Assembly: GCA_964608315.1 (NCBI GenBank) | Contig: CAZSNF010000005.1 | Coordinates: 87,018 to 151,017, forward strand | Length of the DNA stretch: 64,000 nucleotides | Direction: 5' to 3' | DNA from: VXPQ01 sp964608315 | Lineage (GTDB): Bacteria; Bacteroidota; Rhodothermia; Rhodothermales; VXPQ01 | Shown: positions 1 to 9,100 of the stretch, piece after piece | Layout of the letters: each line of letters opens with the position of its first letter | Numbering within the stretch: position 1 is the first letter of the stretch | The notes under the pieces: model-generated | The model's database searches: none | What the model saw: only the letters and a program-made list of their open reading frames with translations | Told to the model about the DNA's origin: nothing | Made by a program: the position numbers and the translations under genes

Positions 1-526
1 CGCCCAGCACGCGCATTTGCCGCCCAGCGTCGTTAAAATAATATTCGCGCGTCACATCGTAGCCGCTCCACGCCAGCAAATTGGCCACCGTGTCGCCAAG
101 CACCGCATTGCGGCCATGGCCCACCGTCAGGGGTCCGGTGGGATTCGCGCTTACATACTCGACCAGCGCCCGTTTGCCCTTCCCGGTTTCGCCGCGGCCG
201 AACGCCTCCCCGGCAGCAAGCAGCCCCCGTACCTCCTCCACCAGATATTCCGTCGCAAAGCGAAAGTTGACGAATCCGGAACCGGCCGCTTCCACGGAAG
301 CGATCCGCGCAGGGTCGAGCGACCGGGCGCGAAGCGCTTCCGCGAGCTCCTCGGCGATGCGGCGCGGCGGGCGGCGCAAATGCCGCGCCAGCTGCATGGC
401 CGCATTCGTGGCCAGGTCGCCGTGCTCGGGATTTTTGGGTTTTTCGAATTCCGGCGCGAAATCCGGCGGCGTCCCGTCGAAATGAGTCAGGACCGCAACC
501 AGCTCGCCTGCAAGGTACGTTTTCAC
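1..526 (-). CDS. argS: Arginyl-tRNA synthetase, N-terminal part (truncated by window edge)
   Basis: Charges tRNA-Arg with arginine in the cytoplasm. The minus-strand frame starts at GTG (524-526) with VKTYLAGELVAVLTHFDG and runs off the left edge after about 175 codons. The N-terminal additional domain is followed by the class I signature region SANPTGPLTVGHGRNAV, in which GHGRN occupies the HIGH position, and then by EYYFNDAGRQMRVLG, typical of ArgS. A longer overlapping frame on the same strand (33-590) has no recognisable protein and is a shadow. No ATG is available in frame near the start; a GGAG lies about 13 nt upstream of the GTG, so the start is moderately sure. The family is certain, the 3' end is unseen. 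Confidence 0.9.
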   Translation of the reverse strand, partial: MKTYLAGELVAVLTHFDGTPPDFAPEFEKPKNPEHGDLATNAAMQLARHLRRPPRRIAEELAEALRARSLDPARIASVEAAGSGFVNFRFATEYLVEEVRGLLAAGEAFGRGETGKGKRALVEYVSANPTGPLTVGHGRNAVLGDTVANLLAWSGYDVTREYYFNDAGRQMRVLG

Positions 527-592
527 TTTGCGTATAGATCTCCGACCGTGCGGAGCCATTTCGAAAGAATACTCCAAGGCCTGTTAACACTA

Positions 593-612
593 TTCAGGAA
601 TACTCTGATTCA
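593..612 (+). repeat. Half copy of the TTAAGGATACTCTGATTAA dispersed repeat
   Basis: TCAGGAATACTCTGATTCAG matches the terminal consensus of the dispersed palindromic family with few mismatches. No matching inverted partner is seen nearby, so it is a solo end in the argS upstream region. Confidence 0.55.
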
Positions 613-670
613 GTCCGCTCCTCCCCAAAAACATTTTTTCATAATTTTTTTAAAAAATATTCCGCGGAAC

Positions 671-700
671 TTGACTATGAATTTTTCGTTATGTACATTG
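671..700 (+). promoter_or_regulatory. Promoter-like site upstream of the decayed surface-protein gene
   Basis: TTG at 671-673 and TACATTG at 694-700, 20 nt apart, resemble the Bacteroidota -33/-7 pattern (TTTG, about 19 nt, TAnnTTTG). The stretch is AT-rich compared with its surroundings and points to the reading frame that begins at 803. A similar but weaker arrangement (TTGACTTTGAGG, then ATATTTG) lies before the related giant gene, at 58685-58715. Assigned from pattern only. Confidence 0.35.
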
Positions 701-802
701 AATACAGAGGGGGCGTCTGGAGATATGATCGTGTCTTTCGTAACGATTTCCAGAGGCCATAATTTCCAGAGAGGGGCCCAATGCAGCAGACGCATCGGAG
801 AC

Positions 803-1176
803 ATGTGGTTCGGTTCCCCGCCGCGCTGTACGCGCTGGCCGCTGCGCATATGCGCAGCGGGATTGTTACTGGCTGTTCCGGCCAAAAGTCAGGCAGTTGG
901 GCAGGAGATCAGGGAGGGGCCTGGAGAGGGCTTTCCGGCGAAGCGTGTTTTGCAGGACGAGCCCGTCATGCCCCCCCCCCCTCTCATTTCCGGAGGAGGC
1001 GCCGGTGCCGCCTGACGGCTTTGTCCCGCGTTACGGGCCTGTCGTCTCAGGAAGAAGTGGAAGTGTTCGTGCTGCTTCGCCGTCCGAGCGTGTATTGTCC
1101 TCTGGAGTATGAAGTCCCGGCGGGTTCGGAGGTCGTTCTTTCGTGCGAGGGAGCGGATCCATTGTCGTTCAGAATG
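803..1176 (+). pseudogene. 5' part of a decayed Ig-like surface-protein gene, with a C11 tract
   Basis: Starts at ATG 803 (GGAG 5 nt upstream) with a signal peptide (MWFGSPPRCTRWPLRICAAG, then LLLAVPAKSQA). It is homologous to the start of the giant gene at 58765 (CAGG.LCAVPADGQ.VREG). The frame stops at 1013-1015, just after a run of 11 C (971-981). One extra C would join it to the downstream frame, which reads RLTALSRVTGLSSQEEVEVF and RRPSVYCPLEYEV, close to RLTATSRATGLSSRAEVEVF and SRPSVFCPLELET in the giant protein. About 145 residues of that protein are missing between the two parts. The coding trace ends at the insertion of the element at 1177. Confidence 0.75.
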
Positions 1177-2049
1177 GGGATTATATCGAAGGGTAACCAC
1201 GGTCCGCCTACTTGGGTTTCTTGATGGAACGGCGAGGAAAAACAATGAAATACTTGTTGACATGTCTATGCGTCGCGGCAATAGCGATGCCATTGGTCGG
1301 CTGCGAGGCTCTCCTGCCGCCAGAGTATCCAGGACCGTATAGCTCTGGCGGGCAAGTAAAGGGCTCGCTTTCGCTCAGCAAAAACAGCGGACTATGGTAT
1401 ACGCCATGGGACCAGGAAGAGGCAGGCCTCCACTTGAGGTGGTGCGAGAAAGGTGAGACGGAGGGTGTAATAGAGGTTGATCCGGGCTTCGACGGAGGCG
1501 AGAATCTACCGCATGTATTCCGCAAAAATTTCATTACGGTGTCCGCGAAGTACTGGTTTGACCACGATCCCGGCAGTGTCAAGTGTGAAACGTCCAATGC
1601 GCAGGAAGAGGACATACCTGTCGATTGCCATGCGGAATCTATAGCGACCGCTACTCGCTGCATAGTTAGCGTGCCTGAGGAATGCAATCAAGGCATAACT
1701 AGTGGCTTTATCTCCTTTTCCAGCCGCCATGGCAAGCAGCTCAAGATCAAAGTACACGTCTTCGGCCAGAAAATTTGCGGGCACATGCAAAACGCTGACG
1801 GTCCATTGCCGGAGGAAAGGGAGAAAAAACCGACGACCACAACCCCGGTCGAAGATATAGGGTCTATTGTTGTTGCAACGCCTGTTCCGGTAGCCCCGCT
1901 TCCGTCGCCTACTGATTACGAGGTGCATTCTACGGTGTACGTCGATGCGCCAGAAGACTATAAACCGGAGAGATGATATGGATAAGCAGACGCGGAAATT
2001 ACTTGAGCACGCGCTGTCCGGCCCTGTGGTTACTTTTCGATATAATCCC
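1177..2049 (+). mobile_element. 873-bp insertion with 26-bp terminal inverted repeats carrying a lipoprotein gene
   Basis: The left end, 1177-1202 (GGGATTATATCGAA, GG, GTAACCAC, GG), is matched in reverse complement by 2024-2049 (GGGATTATATCGAA, AA, GTAACCAC, AG): 23 of 26 identical. The element is flanked by TCAGAATG at 1169-1176 and again at 2050-2057, an 8-bp duplication (9 bp if the next G is counted). Removing the element plus one flank copy rejoins a frame (FRMDYEEG) that aligns with FRMDSEEG of the giant gene at 58765, which is strong evidence for insertion. The only credible gene inside is the lipoprotein at 1245-1976. No transposase is present, so the element would need help in trans. 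The type of transposase is unknown. Confidence 0.8.
1245..1976 (+). CDS. Predicted lipoprotein carried inside the insertion element
   Basis: A 243-residue protein starting at ATG 1245 with AGGA about 8 nt upstream; an in-frame ATG at 1224 would place a charged MERRGKT before the signal and is less likely. It has a lipoprotein signal peptide (MKYLLTCLCVAAIAMPLVGC) with the lipobox LVGC at residues 17-20, so it should be lipidated and membrane anchored. The mature part contains paired cysteines (CEKGE, KCETS, DCHAES, RCIVS, ECNQG, ICGHM), which suggests disulfides, and ends in a Pro/Thr-rich segment followed by a Val/Pro-rich tail. I do not recognise the family. It is the only gene between the two inverted repeats and fills most of the element. 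Lower GC and different codon use than neighbours suggest a foreign origin. Confidence 0.7.
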   Translation: MKYLLTCLCVAAIAMPLVGCEALLPPEYPGPYSSGGQVKGSLSLSKNSGLWYTPWDQEEAGLHLRWCEKGETEGVIEVDPGFDGGENLPHVFRKNFITVSAKYWFDHDPGSVKCETSNAQEEDIPVDCHAESIATATRCIVSVPEECNQGITSGFISFSSRHGKQLKIKVHVFGQKICGHMQNADGPLPEEREKKPTTTTPVEDIGSIVVATPVPVAPLPSPTDYEVHSTVYVDAPEDYKPER

Positions 2050-2234
2050 TCAGAATGGACTACGAGGAAGGCTCGTCCGTGTCGTGGGAATGGGAGGGCC
2101 TGTGGGGTACGAGTGCGTCGTTGCTGAGCGGGGCGGACATCGCTTCGCCGCGAAAGAGGGCCGGAGACGCTTGCGCTGCCGCGCAGAACGGCGGGAAGAC
2201 GACGCCGGATGTCGCGCTCGCCGAAAAACCCTGA
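2050..2234 (+). pseudogene. 3' fragment of the decayed Ig-like gene after the insertion
   Basis: From the second TCAGAATG copy the frame reads MDYEEGSSVSWEWEGLWGTS, then ASLLSGADIASP, matching MDSEEGVSSALWEWQGLWGT and SEGPLSAADTPSP of the giant gene at 58765. It diverges after that and stops at TGA 2232-2234. The region beyond (2235-2302) has no recognised content. Confidence 0.7.
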
Positions 2235-2302
2235 TTGTACAACCTGAGGGCTATGTCCGCCTGTTGCGTCATGTTGTGCGCCATGTCCCAAAAACAATAT
2301 CC

Positions 2303-2519
2303 TTAAGGATACTCTGATTAAGGCAAGACGGTCCAGAGGGGGCTGTGGATGCGCCTTTGAGCGAAACATCGGGCCCCAAAATATCCCGCCAGCCCATCGC
2401 CCGCGCACCCTTATGTATTCGCGAAAAGGCGCGCCACAGACCCGTTCCCTGTTCTACCCTGAACCAGCGCACTCCTCGCAACCCCTGGAATTTGCAGATT
2501 TAATCAGAGGTTCCTTAAG
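2303..2519. repeat. Dispersed palindromic repeat, full copy A (alpha interior)
   Basis: Ends TTAAGGATACTCTGATTAA (2303-2321) and TTAATCAGAGGTTCCTTAA (2500-2518) are inverted repeats, 17 of 19 identical. The interior (GGCTGTGGATGCGCC, GCGAAACATCGGGCCCC, CTTATGTATTCGCGAAAAGG) is nearly identical to copy B at 20265-20470 and also occurs at 46510-46620. The right end lies one base from the rodA stop codon. Confidence 0.85.
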
Positions 2520-3779
2520 TCAGTATACGTGGATGGGGAAATCGTCGCGCCGCATGTGCAAATTCACCAGGAGAGCCAGCAACACAGTGTTGGCGAGCAT
2601 GGCGGATCCTCCATAGGAAATGAACGGCAGCGGAATGCCGATGACCGGCAACAGACCCGCCACCATCCCGATGTTAACGAAAACATGCACCAGAAAAATA
2701 CATGCGGTCCCCACGGCCACCATACTCCCGAAGGGATGTTTGATCTGGATGCCCATCTGAATCACGCGAACGAGCAAGAGCGTAAACAGGGAAATCACCA
2801 CCATGGAGCCGAGAAATCCCCATTCTTCGCCAATGATGCTGAACACGAAATCCGTCGATTGCTCCGGCACATAGGCGCCTTGCGTCTGCGTCCCCTCCAT
2901 GAACCCCTTGCCGGTCAAACCCCCGGAGCCGATCGCCGCTTTCGACTGCACAAGGTGAAAGCCCACTCCTGATCGGAATTCCTCCGCGCCCGGGTTCGTA
3001 AAAGAACGAATGCGCGCCACCTGATGCGGACGAAACACCTTGTTCAGCGCGAACAGCACGGCAGCGATCGCCCCGCCGGAAAATACCGCCGCCATGACGC
3101 CGTACAACCGCTCCCGGGTCTTCCAGAACACGAAAATCGTAAAGAGCGCCGCAAAAACGAGGGCGGTCGGAAGGTGCACCACCGCAAAATAGCCCGCCAC
3201 GCCCGACGCAGCCATAAGAATAAACATGCTGGTCGGCCAGATCGCCCAAAACACGGCGACGGGCGCGACAACGCAAAACACCAAGGCGGTTCCGGCGTCG
3301 TTCTGAAGAAGAATCAACGCCGCGGGAATCATAAAAACGACGACCAGCAGCAACGCATATTGCACCTTGCTCGAATTGGGTCGTATGGACGAAACAAGCT
3401 GGGCCGCCGCCAGAACGGCGCCAATCTTGGCGATTTCGGAGACTTGCAGGCTAAGCCCTCCTGCGTACAACCAACTCTTTGCGCCGTTGACTTCGCGTCC
3501 GAACAACAGGGCGAGGACCAGCAATAGCAACGCGCCCAGGTATGCGACCCAGGCGATGCGCTGGAAAAAATGCACGGGGACAAAGAGACACGCCAGGCCC
3601 GCGCCCAGCGATATGAAAATCCATGCCAGCTGGCGCCAGAAATTCTGGCGGACGGACTCAAGGAGATACTCCGCGGACGGGCCATTCGTGGTGCTGTAGA
3701 TGGCGATCAGGCCAATGGACGCCAGCCCTGCCCAGGCGAAAATCGTGAAGTAATCCAGATTCCGATACCAGATGCGCAT
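2520..3779 (-). CDS. rodA: Rod-shape peptidoglycan glycosyltransferase RodA (SEDS family)
   Basis: Polymerises lipid II into glycan strands during side-wall elongation, in the inner membrane, in partnership with PBP2. The 419-residue protein has about ten hydrophobic segments. Near the N-terminus it carries the region around LQVSEIAKIG, equivalent to the QPSEIAK motif of SEDS proteins, and near the C-terminus the hallmark PVIGIPLPFISYGGSAML. It starts at ATG 3779 (MRIWYRNLDYFTIF), 63 nt downstream of mrdA on the same strand, so the two form an elongasome operon. There is no clear Shine-Dalgarno. The stop TGA at 2520-2522 directly touches dispersed repeat A, which may form the transcript end. 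Length is normal for the family (FtsW is less likely because of the PBP2 neighbour). Confidence 0.93.
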   Translation of the reverse strand: MRIWYRNLDYFTIFAWAGLASIGLIAIYSTTNGPSAEYLLESVRQNFWRQLAWIFISLGAGLACLFVPVHFFQRIAWVAYLGALLLLVLALLFGREVNGAKSWLYAGGLSLQVSEIAKIGAVLAAAQLVSSIRPNSSKVQYALLLVVVFMIPAALILLQNDAGTALVFCVVAPVAVFWAIWPTSMFILMAASGVAGYFAVVHLPTALVFAALFTIFVFWKTRERLYGVMAAVFSGGAIAAVLFALNKVFRPHQVARIRSFTNPGAEEFRSGVGFHLVQSKAAIGSGGLTGKGFMEGTQTQGAYVPEQSTDFVFSIIGEEWGFLGSMVVISLFTLLLVRVIQMGIQIKHPFGSMVAVGTACIFLVHVFVNIGMVAGLLPVIGIPLPFISYGGSAMLANTVLLALLVNLHMRRDDFPIHVY

Positions 3780-3842
3780 GGGACAAACCGTCGGAAACAG
3801 GCGTGAAAACAGGATGCGGGTCTATACGAACGAAACGGGCGT

Positions 3843-5771
3843 TTATGCGTCGGCGGCGGATTCGCTTCCCGCCGACGCATGGGCAGCCTCCTCGTCGGAC
3901 CCCTCTTCTTCGAGAGCGTTTTCTTCCTCGCGGCTACGCTCCTCGCCTGCGGCCTCTTCCTCGCGCAACGGCTGACTCTCGACAGCAAGCACGGACTGAA
4001 GCACCCATTGTCGCGCAGGACTCGAGTCAATGGAGCCGGTCAGATATTGTTCGGCCATCAACGACCCGATCGGGCCTGCGGCAACCGCCCCAAAGCCGGC
4101 ATTCTCCACCTGAACCGCCACGGCGATCTGCGGATTGTCATAGGGTGCAAACAGGATGAATACGGAGTCGTCCTTCCGATCATGGGGAGCCTGCGCCGTA
4201 CCGGTTTTACCGCCGCTGGGAATGCCGGGAATCTGAATCCATTGTCCCGTCCCGGCTTCCATCACGCGCTTCATTCCTTCGCGCACCACGTCGAAATGCG
4301 CCTCGTCTATCGGCAGCTTCACCGGCGCGGCGATTTCCGGATAGAGAATCTCCCCTGTCTCGGTGTGCGTCATCCGGGTGACGAGGTGGGGCGTATACAG
4401 CATCCCCCGGTTGGCCACGGCGGCGGCGTACCGGGCCAGCTGCAAAGGGGTTACCCCCATGTCCCCTTGTCCCACCCCGAGATTGATCGTATAGCCGGAA
4501 CCCCAGGAGGGAAAGCGCTGATTATAGTAGGCGGAATCGGGAATTAACCCGGACCCCTGCTCGCCAATATCCGTAGTTACCTGCTCGCCGAATCCAAACA
4601 TGCGCGCATACTTGCTGAACACCTCGATATTCGTGCGCATCATCAATTCGAAGAAAAACGTATTGCACGATTTTTCGAGCGCCTCTTCCACGGCAATGTC
4701 TCCGTGCGCATCCATGTCGCGAAACACGCCCGGCCCGCCAAGCGGGTGATAGCCCCTGCAATGGATATGCTCCGTCGGAACTATTTTCCCTTCCTGAAGC
4801 GCCATCAGCGCCATGAACGGCTTCCATGTCGAACCCGGAGGCAACAGATTCGTCGTGGCCCGATTGTACAGCGGCTTCTCCGGACTATTGATTAAATGAT
4901 CCCAGGCCTCGGGACCCACGGACTCCGTAAACACATCCGGATCGTAGTCCGGCTTGCTCACGAGCGCCAGGATTTCCCCGCTGTTCACGTCGAGCGCAAC
5001 CGCTCCGCCCCGCTTGCCGACGAACAGAGACTCCGCCAGCGCTTGCATATCCGCATCGAGACCGAGATGAAGGTCGCGCCCGCTTGTCGGGGCATGGTCG
5101 AATACGCCGTCCTGCCAGGAATTAACCTCCAGGCCGTGCACGTTGACCACTTTGATTTCGGAGCCCAGACTCCCGCGCAGGCCGAACTCGTATCGGCTTT
5201 CGACGCCGGACTTGCCGATCAGGTCGCCCTGCTGGTATCCCCTTTCTCGCAACCGGGCCAGTTCGCCGTCCGTGACTTCCCGGACATACCCGAGGACATG
5301 CGCGGCCGTGGCCTTCGTATGATACCGCCGCCGGAAATCCTGGTCGTACCCCACGCCCGGCAATCGATAGAAATTCTCCGCCACGCGGCTGAAAATATCT
5401 TCCGGCACGTCCCGGAACGCTTTTCCGGGCTGAAAGGCGCTGTGGCGGCGCAGTTCGGCGAAGCGAGCGGAAACCACGCTGTCGGGGACTTCGAGGAGAT
5501 TGGCGAGAAGAGGAATCTTGTCAACGTCGAAATTCCGCGGGGTGATCGTAACCGTGTAGCTGGGCTCGTTGTCCACGAGGATTCTGCCGTTCCGATCATA
5601 GATGGCGCCGCGGGCAGGCAATACCCTGCGCTCCCGAAGCGCATTGGCTTCGGATTCGCTGATGTAATCGTCGGTTCGGATCAACTGAAGTTGCGCCAGG
5701 CGCAAACACAAAAGACCCATGGCGACGAGGACCACGCCAATGAAAACACGTCCGCGCAGCGTGTAATCCAT
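3843..5771 (-). CDS. mrdA: Penicillin-binding protein 2 (elongasome transpeptidase)
   Basis: Cross-links peptidoglycan with RodA during elongation; anchored in the inner membrane and acting in the periplasm. The 642-residue protein has an N-terminal membrane segment (residues 9-27), a dimerisation domain starting at RGAIYDRNGRILVDN (residues 54-68), and the transpeptidase motifs STWK (314-317, acyl-serine), SCN (368-370) and KTG (522-524). The last 45 or so residues are an unusual acidic tail rich in Glu and Ala (REEEAAGEERSREEENALEE), longer than in most PBP2. Start ATG 5769-5771 gives MDYTLRGRVFIG. The adjacent rodA supports PBP2 rather than a division PBP3. No strong ribosome binding site is seen. 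Confidence 0.93.
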   Translation of the reverse strand: MDYTLRGRVFIGVVLVAMGLLCLRLAQLQLIRTDDYISESEANALRERRVLPARGAIYDRNGRILVDNEPSYTVTITPRNFDVDKIPLLANLLEVPDSVVSARFAELRRHSAFQPGKAFRDVPEDIFSRVAENFYRLPGVGYDQDFRRRYHTKATAAHVLGYVREVTDGELARLRERGYQQGDLIGKSGVESRYEFGLRGSLGSEIKVVNVHGLEVNSWQDGVFDHAPTSGRDLHLGLDADMQALAESLFVGKRGGAVALDVNSGEILALVSKPDYDPDVFTESVGPEAWDHLINSPEKPLYNRATTNLLPPGSTWKPFMALMALQEGKIVPTEHIHCRGYHPLGGPGVFRDMDAHGDIAVEEALEKSCNTFFFELMMRTNIEVFSKYARMFGFGEQVTTDIGEQGSGLIPDSAYYNQRFPSWGSGYTINLGVGQGDMGVTPLQLARYAAAVANRGMLYTPHLVTRMTHTETGEILYPEIAAPVKLPIDEAHFDVVREGMKRVMEAGTGQWIQIPGIPSGGKTGTAQAPHDRKDDSVFILFAPYDNPQIAVAVQVENAGFGAVAAGPIGSLMAEQYLTGSIDSSPARQWVLQSVLAVESQPLREEEAAGEERSREEENALEEEGSDEEAAHASAGSESAADA

Positions 5772-5807
5772 AATTTTACAGTCCGGCGTTCGTTATCGAC
5801 GATACGT

Positions 5808-5878
5808 CAGGGATACTCTGATTAAATCTGCAAAGTTCAGAGGCTTGCGAGGGGCGCTCTGCAAGGAATGACGAAGCA
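5808..5878. repeat. Half copy C of the dispersed palindromic repeat (beta interior)
   Basis: AGGGATACTCTGATTAAATC followed by TGCAAAGTTCAGAGGC and CAAGGAATGACGAAGCA matches the reverse complement of the right half of copy H (42170-42284). The other half is missing. The following 266 bases (5879-6144), up to the gene at 6145, hold no other feature I can name. Confidence 0.7.
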
Positions 5879-6144
5879 GGCAGTATGGCGGCCCCATGGA
5901 ATGCGCGCCCGTCCCCGCAGGGGTCTAACGATCCAGAACGCCTTTTGGTCAATCCGCAACGCAACGAAGTATCCCTGAAATGCAGATTCCTGCGCGAACG
6001 CGCGAACCGGAAGCGTCCACGCTCGTAACAACCTTACGCCGCAGGGCGCAAACGAACCTTTTATGAATATCGCGCAAGGCGCTGCATTACCTCCATAGCA
6101 CGCCACTACGGGAATCCCTCCCTCCGACCTTGTGAGGACCGCCA

Positions 6145-9100
6145 ATGTTTCGAACCGCTTCCCTGCTTGCATATCTCCTGATCTTTTTCGCATGCGCGGC
6201 GCTGACCCCCGCATCCGTCGAGGCGCAATACTTTGGCCGAAACAAGGTCCAGTACGATCGTTTCGACTTCAAGCATTTCGAAACCGAGCATTTCGTCATC
6301 TACTATTACCCCGAAGAGGAGCAGGCGGTTCGCGACGCAGCGCGCATGGCCGAACGGTGGTACAGCCGGCATTCCCGTACGTACCTCCGGGAATTCAAGG
6401 ACAAGAAACCGCTCATTTTCTATGCGAACGACGCCGATTTTCATCAGACGAATGTTATCGGGGGGCTCATTGGCGAAGGCACCGGCGGCGTAACCGAATC
6501 GCTCAAGCAGCGCGTCATCATGCCGCTTACCGGCAGCTACGCCGAAACAGACCACGTACTGGGGCACGAACTGGTCCACTCCTTCCAGTACGACATCGGC
6601 CTCAGCGATCAGGACCCGATCCGGTTCAATCTGGGGCTCTTGCCGTTGTGGCTGATCGAGGGCACGGCGGAATATCTCTCCGTAGGACGATCCGACTCGC
6701 ATACGTCGATGTGGCTGCGGGACGCCTTGCTTCGGGACGATTTGCCCACGATCGGGCAGTTGACGCGCGACCAGCGCTATTTCCCGTATCGCTTCGGACA
6801 GGCGTACATGGCCTATATCGGCGGCAAATACGGCGACGCCGCCGTGGCGAACCTGTTCAAACTGGCCGGGCGGGCCGGCGTGGACTCTGCGTTCGTGTAT
6901 ACGCTCGGCATTACGACCGACTCGCTCTCTACGGAGTGGAAACAGGTGGTGCGCAAAACCTACGAGCCGTTCATGGAGAACAAAACGCCCCCCGAGGAAT
7001 CGGGACGGCGCATTCTGGCCCCTGAACTTGACGGAGGCGAAGTCAATCTTTCTCCTTCGCTCAGCCCCGACGGAGAATACATTGCGTTCCTTTCGGAAAG
7101 AGATTTGTTCTCGATCAACCTGTTTGTGGCCAATGCAAAGACGGGCGAGGTCATCTCGAGCCTGAAAAACCCGGCGGCGAATCCCCACATGGACGCGCTG
7201 CGATTCATCCAGTCGGCCGGATCCTGGTCGCCGGACGGAAGACAGTTGGCCTTCGTTTCGTTTGCGGGCGGAGACAACCGGATATCCATTTTCGACGTCA
7301 GGCGGCGCAGGGTGCGACAAAACATCGCCGTGGAAGGGGTTACCGCGCTGACGAACCTTGCCTGGTCGCCGGACGGATCCTCCATTGCGTTCACCGGACT
7401 CGAAGGCGGCATCAGCGACCTGTATGTGCTGAACCTCGAAACAAACGCCGTGCGGCAGTTGACCAACGACCGGTTTGCGGACCTGCAACCGGACTGGTCA
7501 CCGGATGGAAAATACATTGCCTTTACGACGGATCGGGGCGGAAACCACACAGACTTCGATCAACTCGAGTATCAGAAAAAAGGCCTTGCGCTGTTCGACC
7601 TGGAGCGCAACGAAATACGATCGTTGCGGCCTTTCGGCGATGTGCTGCATCATAATCCGCAATTCTCGCCGGACGGAAAAGACCTGTATTTCATCAGCGA
7701 TCAAAACGGCTTCAAGGACGTCTATCGGCTTGATCTGTCCTCCGAACAGGCGTACCGGCTTACCAACCTGGCCACAGGGGTCAGCGGCATCACCGCGCTG
7801 TCTCCAGCCATGTCGGTGGCGGACCGCAGCGGCCAGATGTCCTTTTCGGTGTTTTCGGACAACGCCTATACGGTGTATGTGCGGGAGCCGGACGAACTGC
7901 TGGGCGAACTGGCGCCGCCCCAGCCCGCCGGGCATATCGCTACGGCGAGCATCCTGCCCCCGATCCGGTCGCTCAACGAAGGCCTGGTGGGCAACTACCT
8001 CAACGATTCGATGACGGGCCTGCCCGGCCTTGACCTGCAATGGTCCGAAAAGGAGTACCGGTCGAATCTCGAACTGGACTATGTGGCGCCTCCGACCATC
8101 GGCGTGGCGGCGGGCGGCCTGTACGGCACGCAAGTCGCGGGCGGCGTCGGCTTTGCGTTCTCGGACATGCTTGGCGACCGGAACCTGTTCCTGGTAGCGC
8201 AGGCCCAGGGCACTTTCAAGGATATCGGGGGACAAGCCTCCTATATCGATTACGGGCAGCGCATCAACCTGGGCGCCTCGGCGGGACATATTCCGCTGCT
8301 GTACGGCTATTCCTACGGCGGATTCGTGGATGGATATCAGGTGGTCGAACAACTTCGGCAACGCATCTTCATCGACCAGGTGGCGGGCATTGCCCAGTAT
8401 CCGTTCAGCCAAACGCGCCGGGTCGAAGCGAATGCGGGGTTCGTCCGGTACGGATTCGACAATGAGGTGGAGCAGTTCGTGGGGTCAGGCTTTTCCTTTG
8501 GCCGAAATCGCATCGATCCCGGCGAATCCCTGTTCTTCACGAACATCGCCGAACGAAAACCCTTCTACTTTTTCCAGGGGGGGCTGGCCTTTGTCGGAGA
8601 TTACTCCTTCAACGGATTCACCTCGCCGATCAGCGGGGGACGCTACCGCATTGAAGTCTCCCCGAACATCGGAAGCGAAACCTTTGTGCGCGGGCTGTTC
8701 GATTACCGGCAATACCTGCACGTACAGCCCGTCACGTTCGCCGTGCGCGGACTGCACATCGGAAACTACGGGAGCAATTCCGCAGGCGATCTGTTCACGA
8801 CGCAATACCTCGGTTATTCCTACTACCCGGGCTTCGTTCGCGGATACAATTTCCAGTCGTTCGAGACAGCGGAATGCATCCCGACCCAAACAGTTTTTAA
8901 CGGCAGATGCCCTTCGATGGATCGTTTGCGGGGTACGCATGTGGCCCTGTCGAGCGTGGAAATCCGCATCCCGTTTCTGGGAACCGAGCAACTGGGGCTT
9001 ATTTCTTTTCCTTATCTCCCGACTGAACTGGCCCTGTTCGCGGACGGCGCCGTAGCATGGAGCAAAGACAGTTCGCCGACGCTCAAATTCGATCGGGACA

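Noticed and set aside
33..590. 185-residue minus-strand frame over the argS region
   Set aside because: The neighbouring frame on the same strand is clearly ArgS; this one has no protein pattern.
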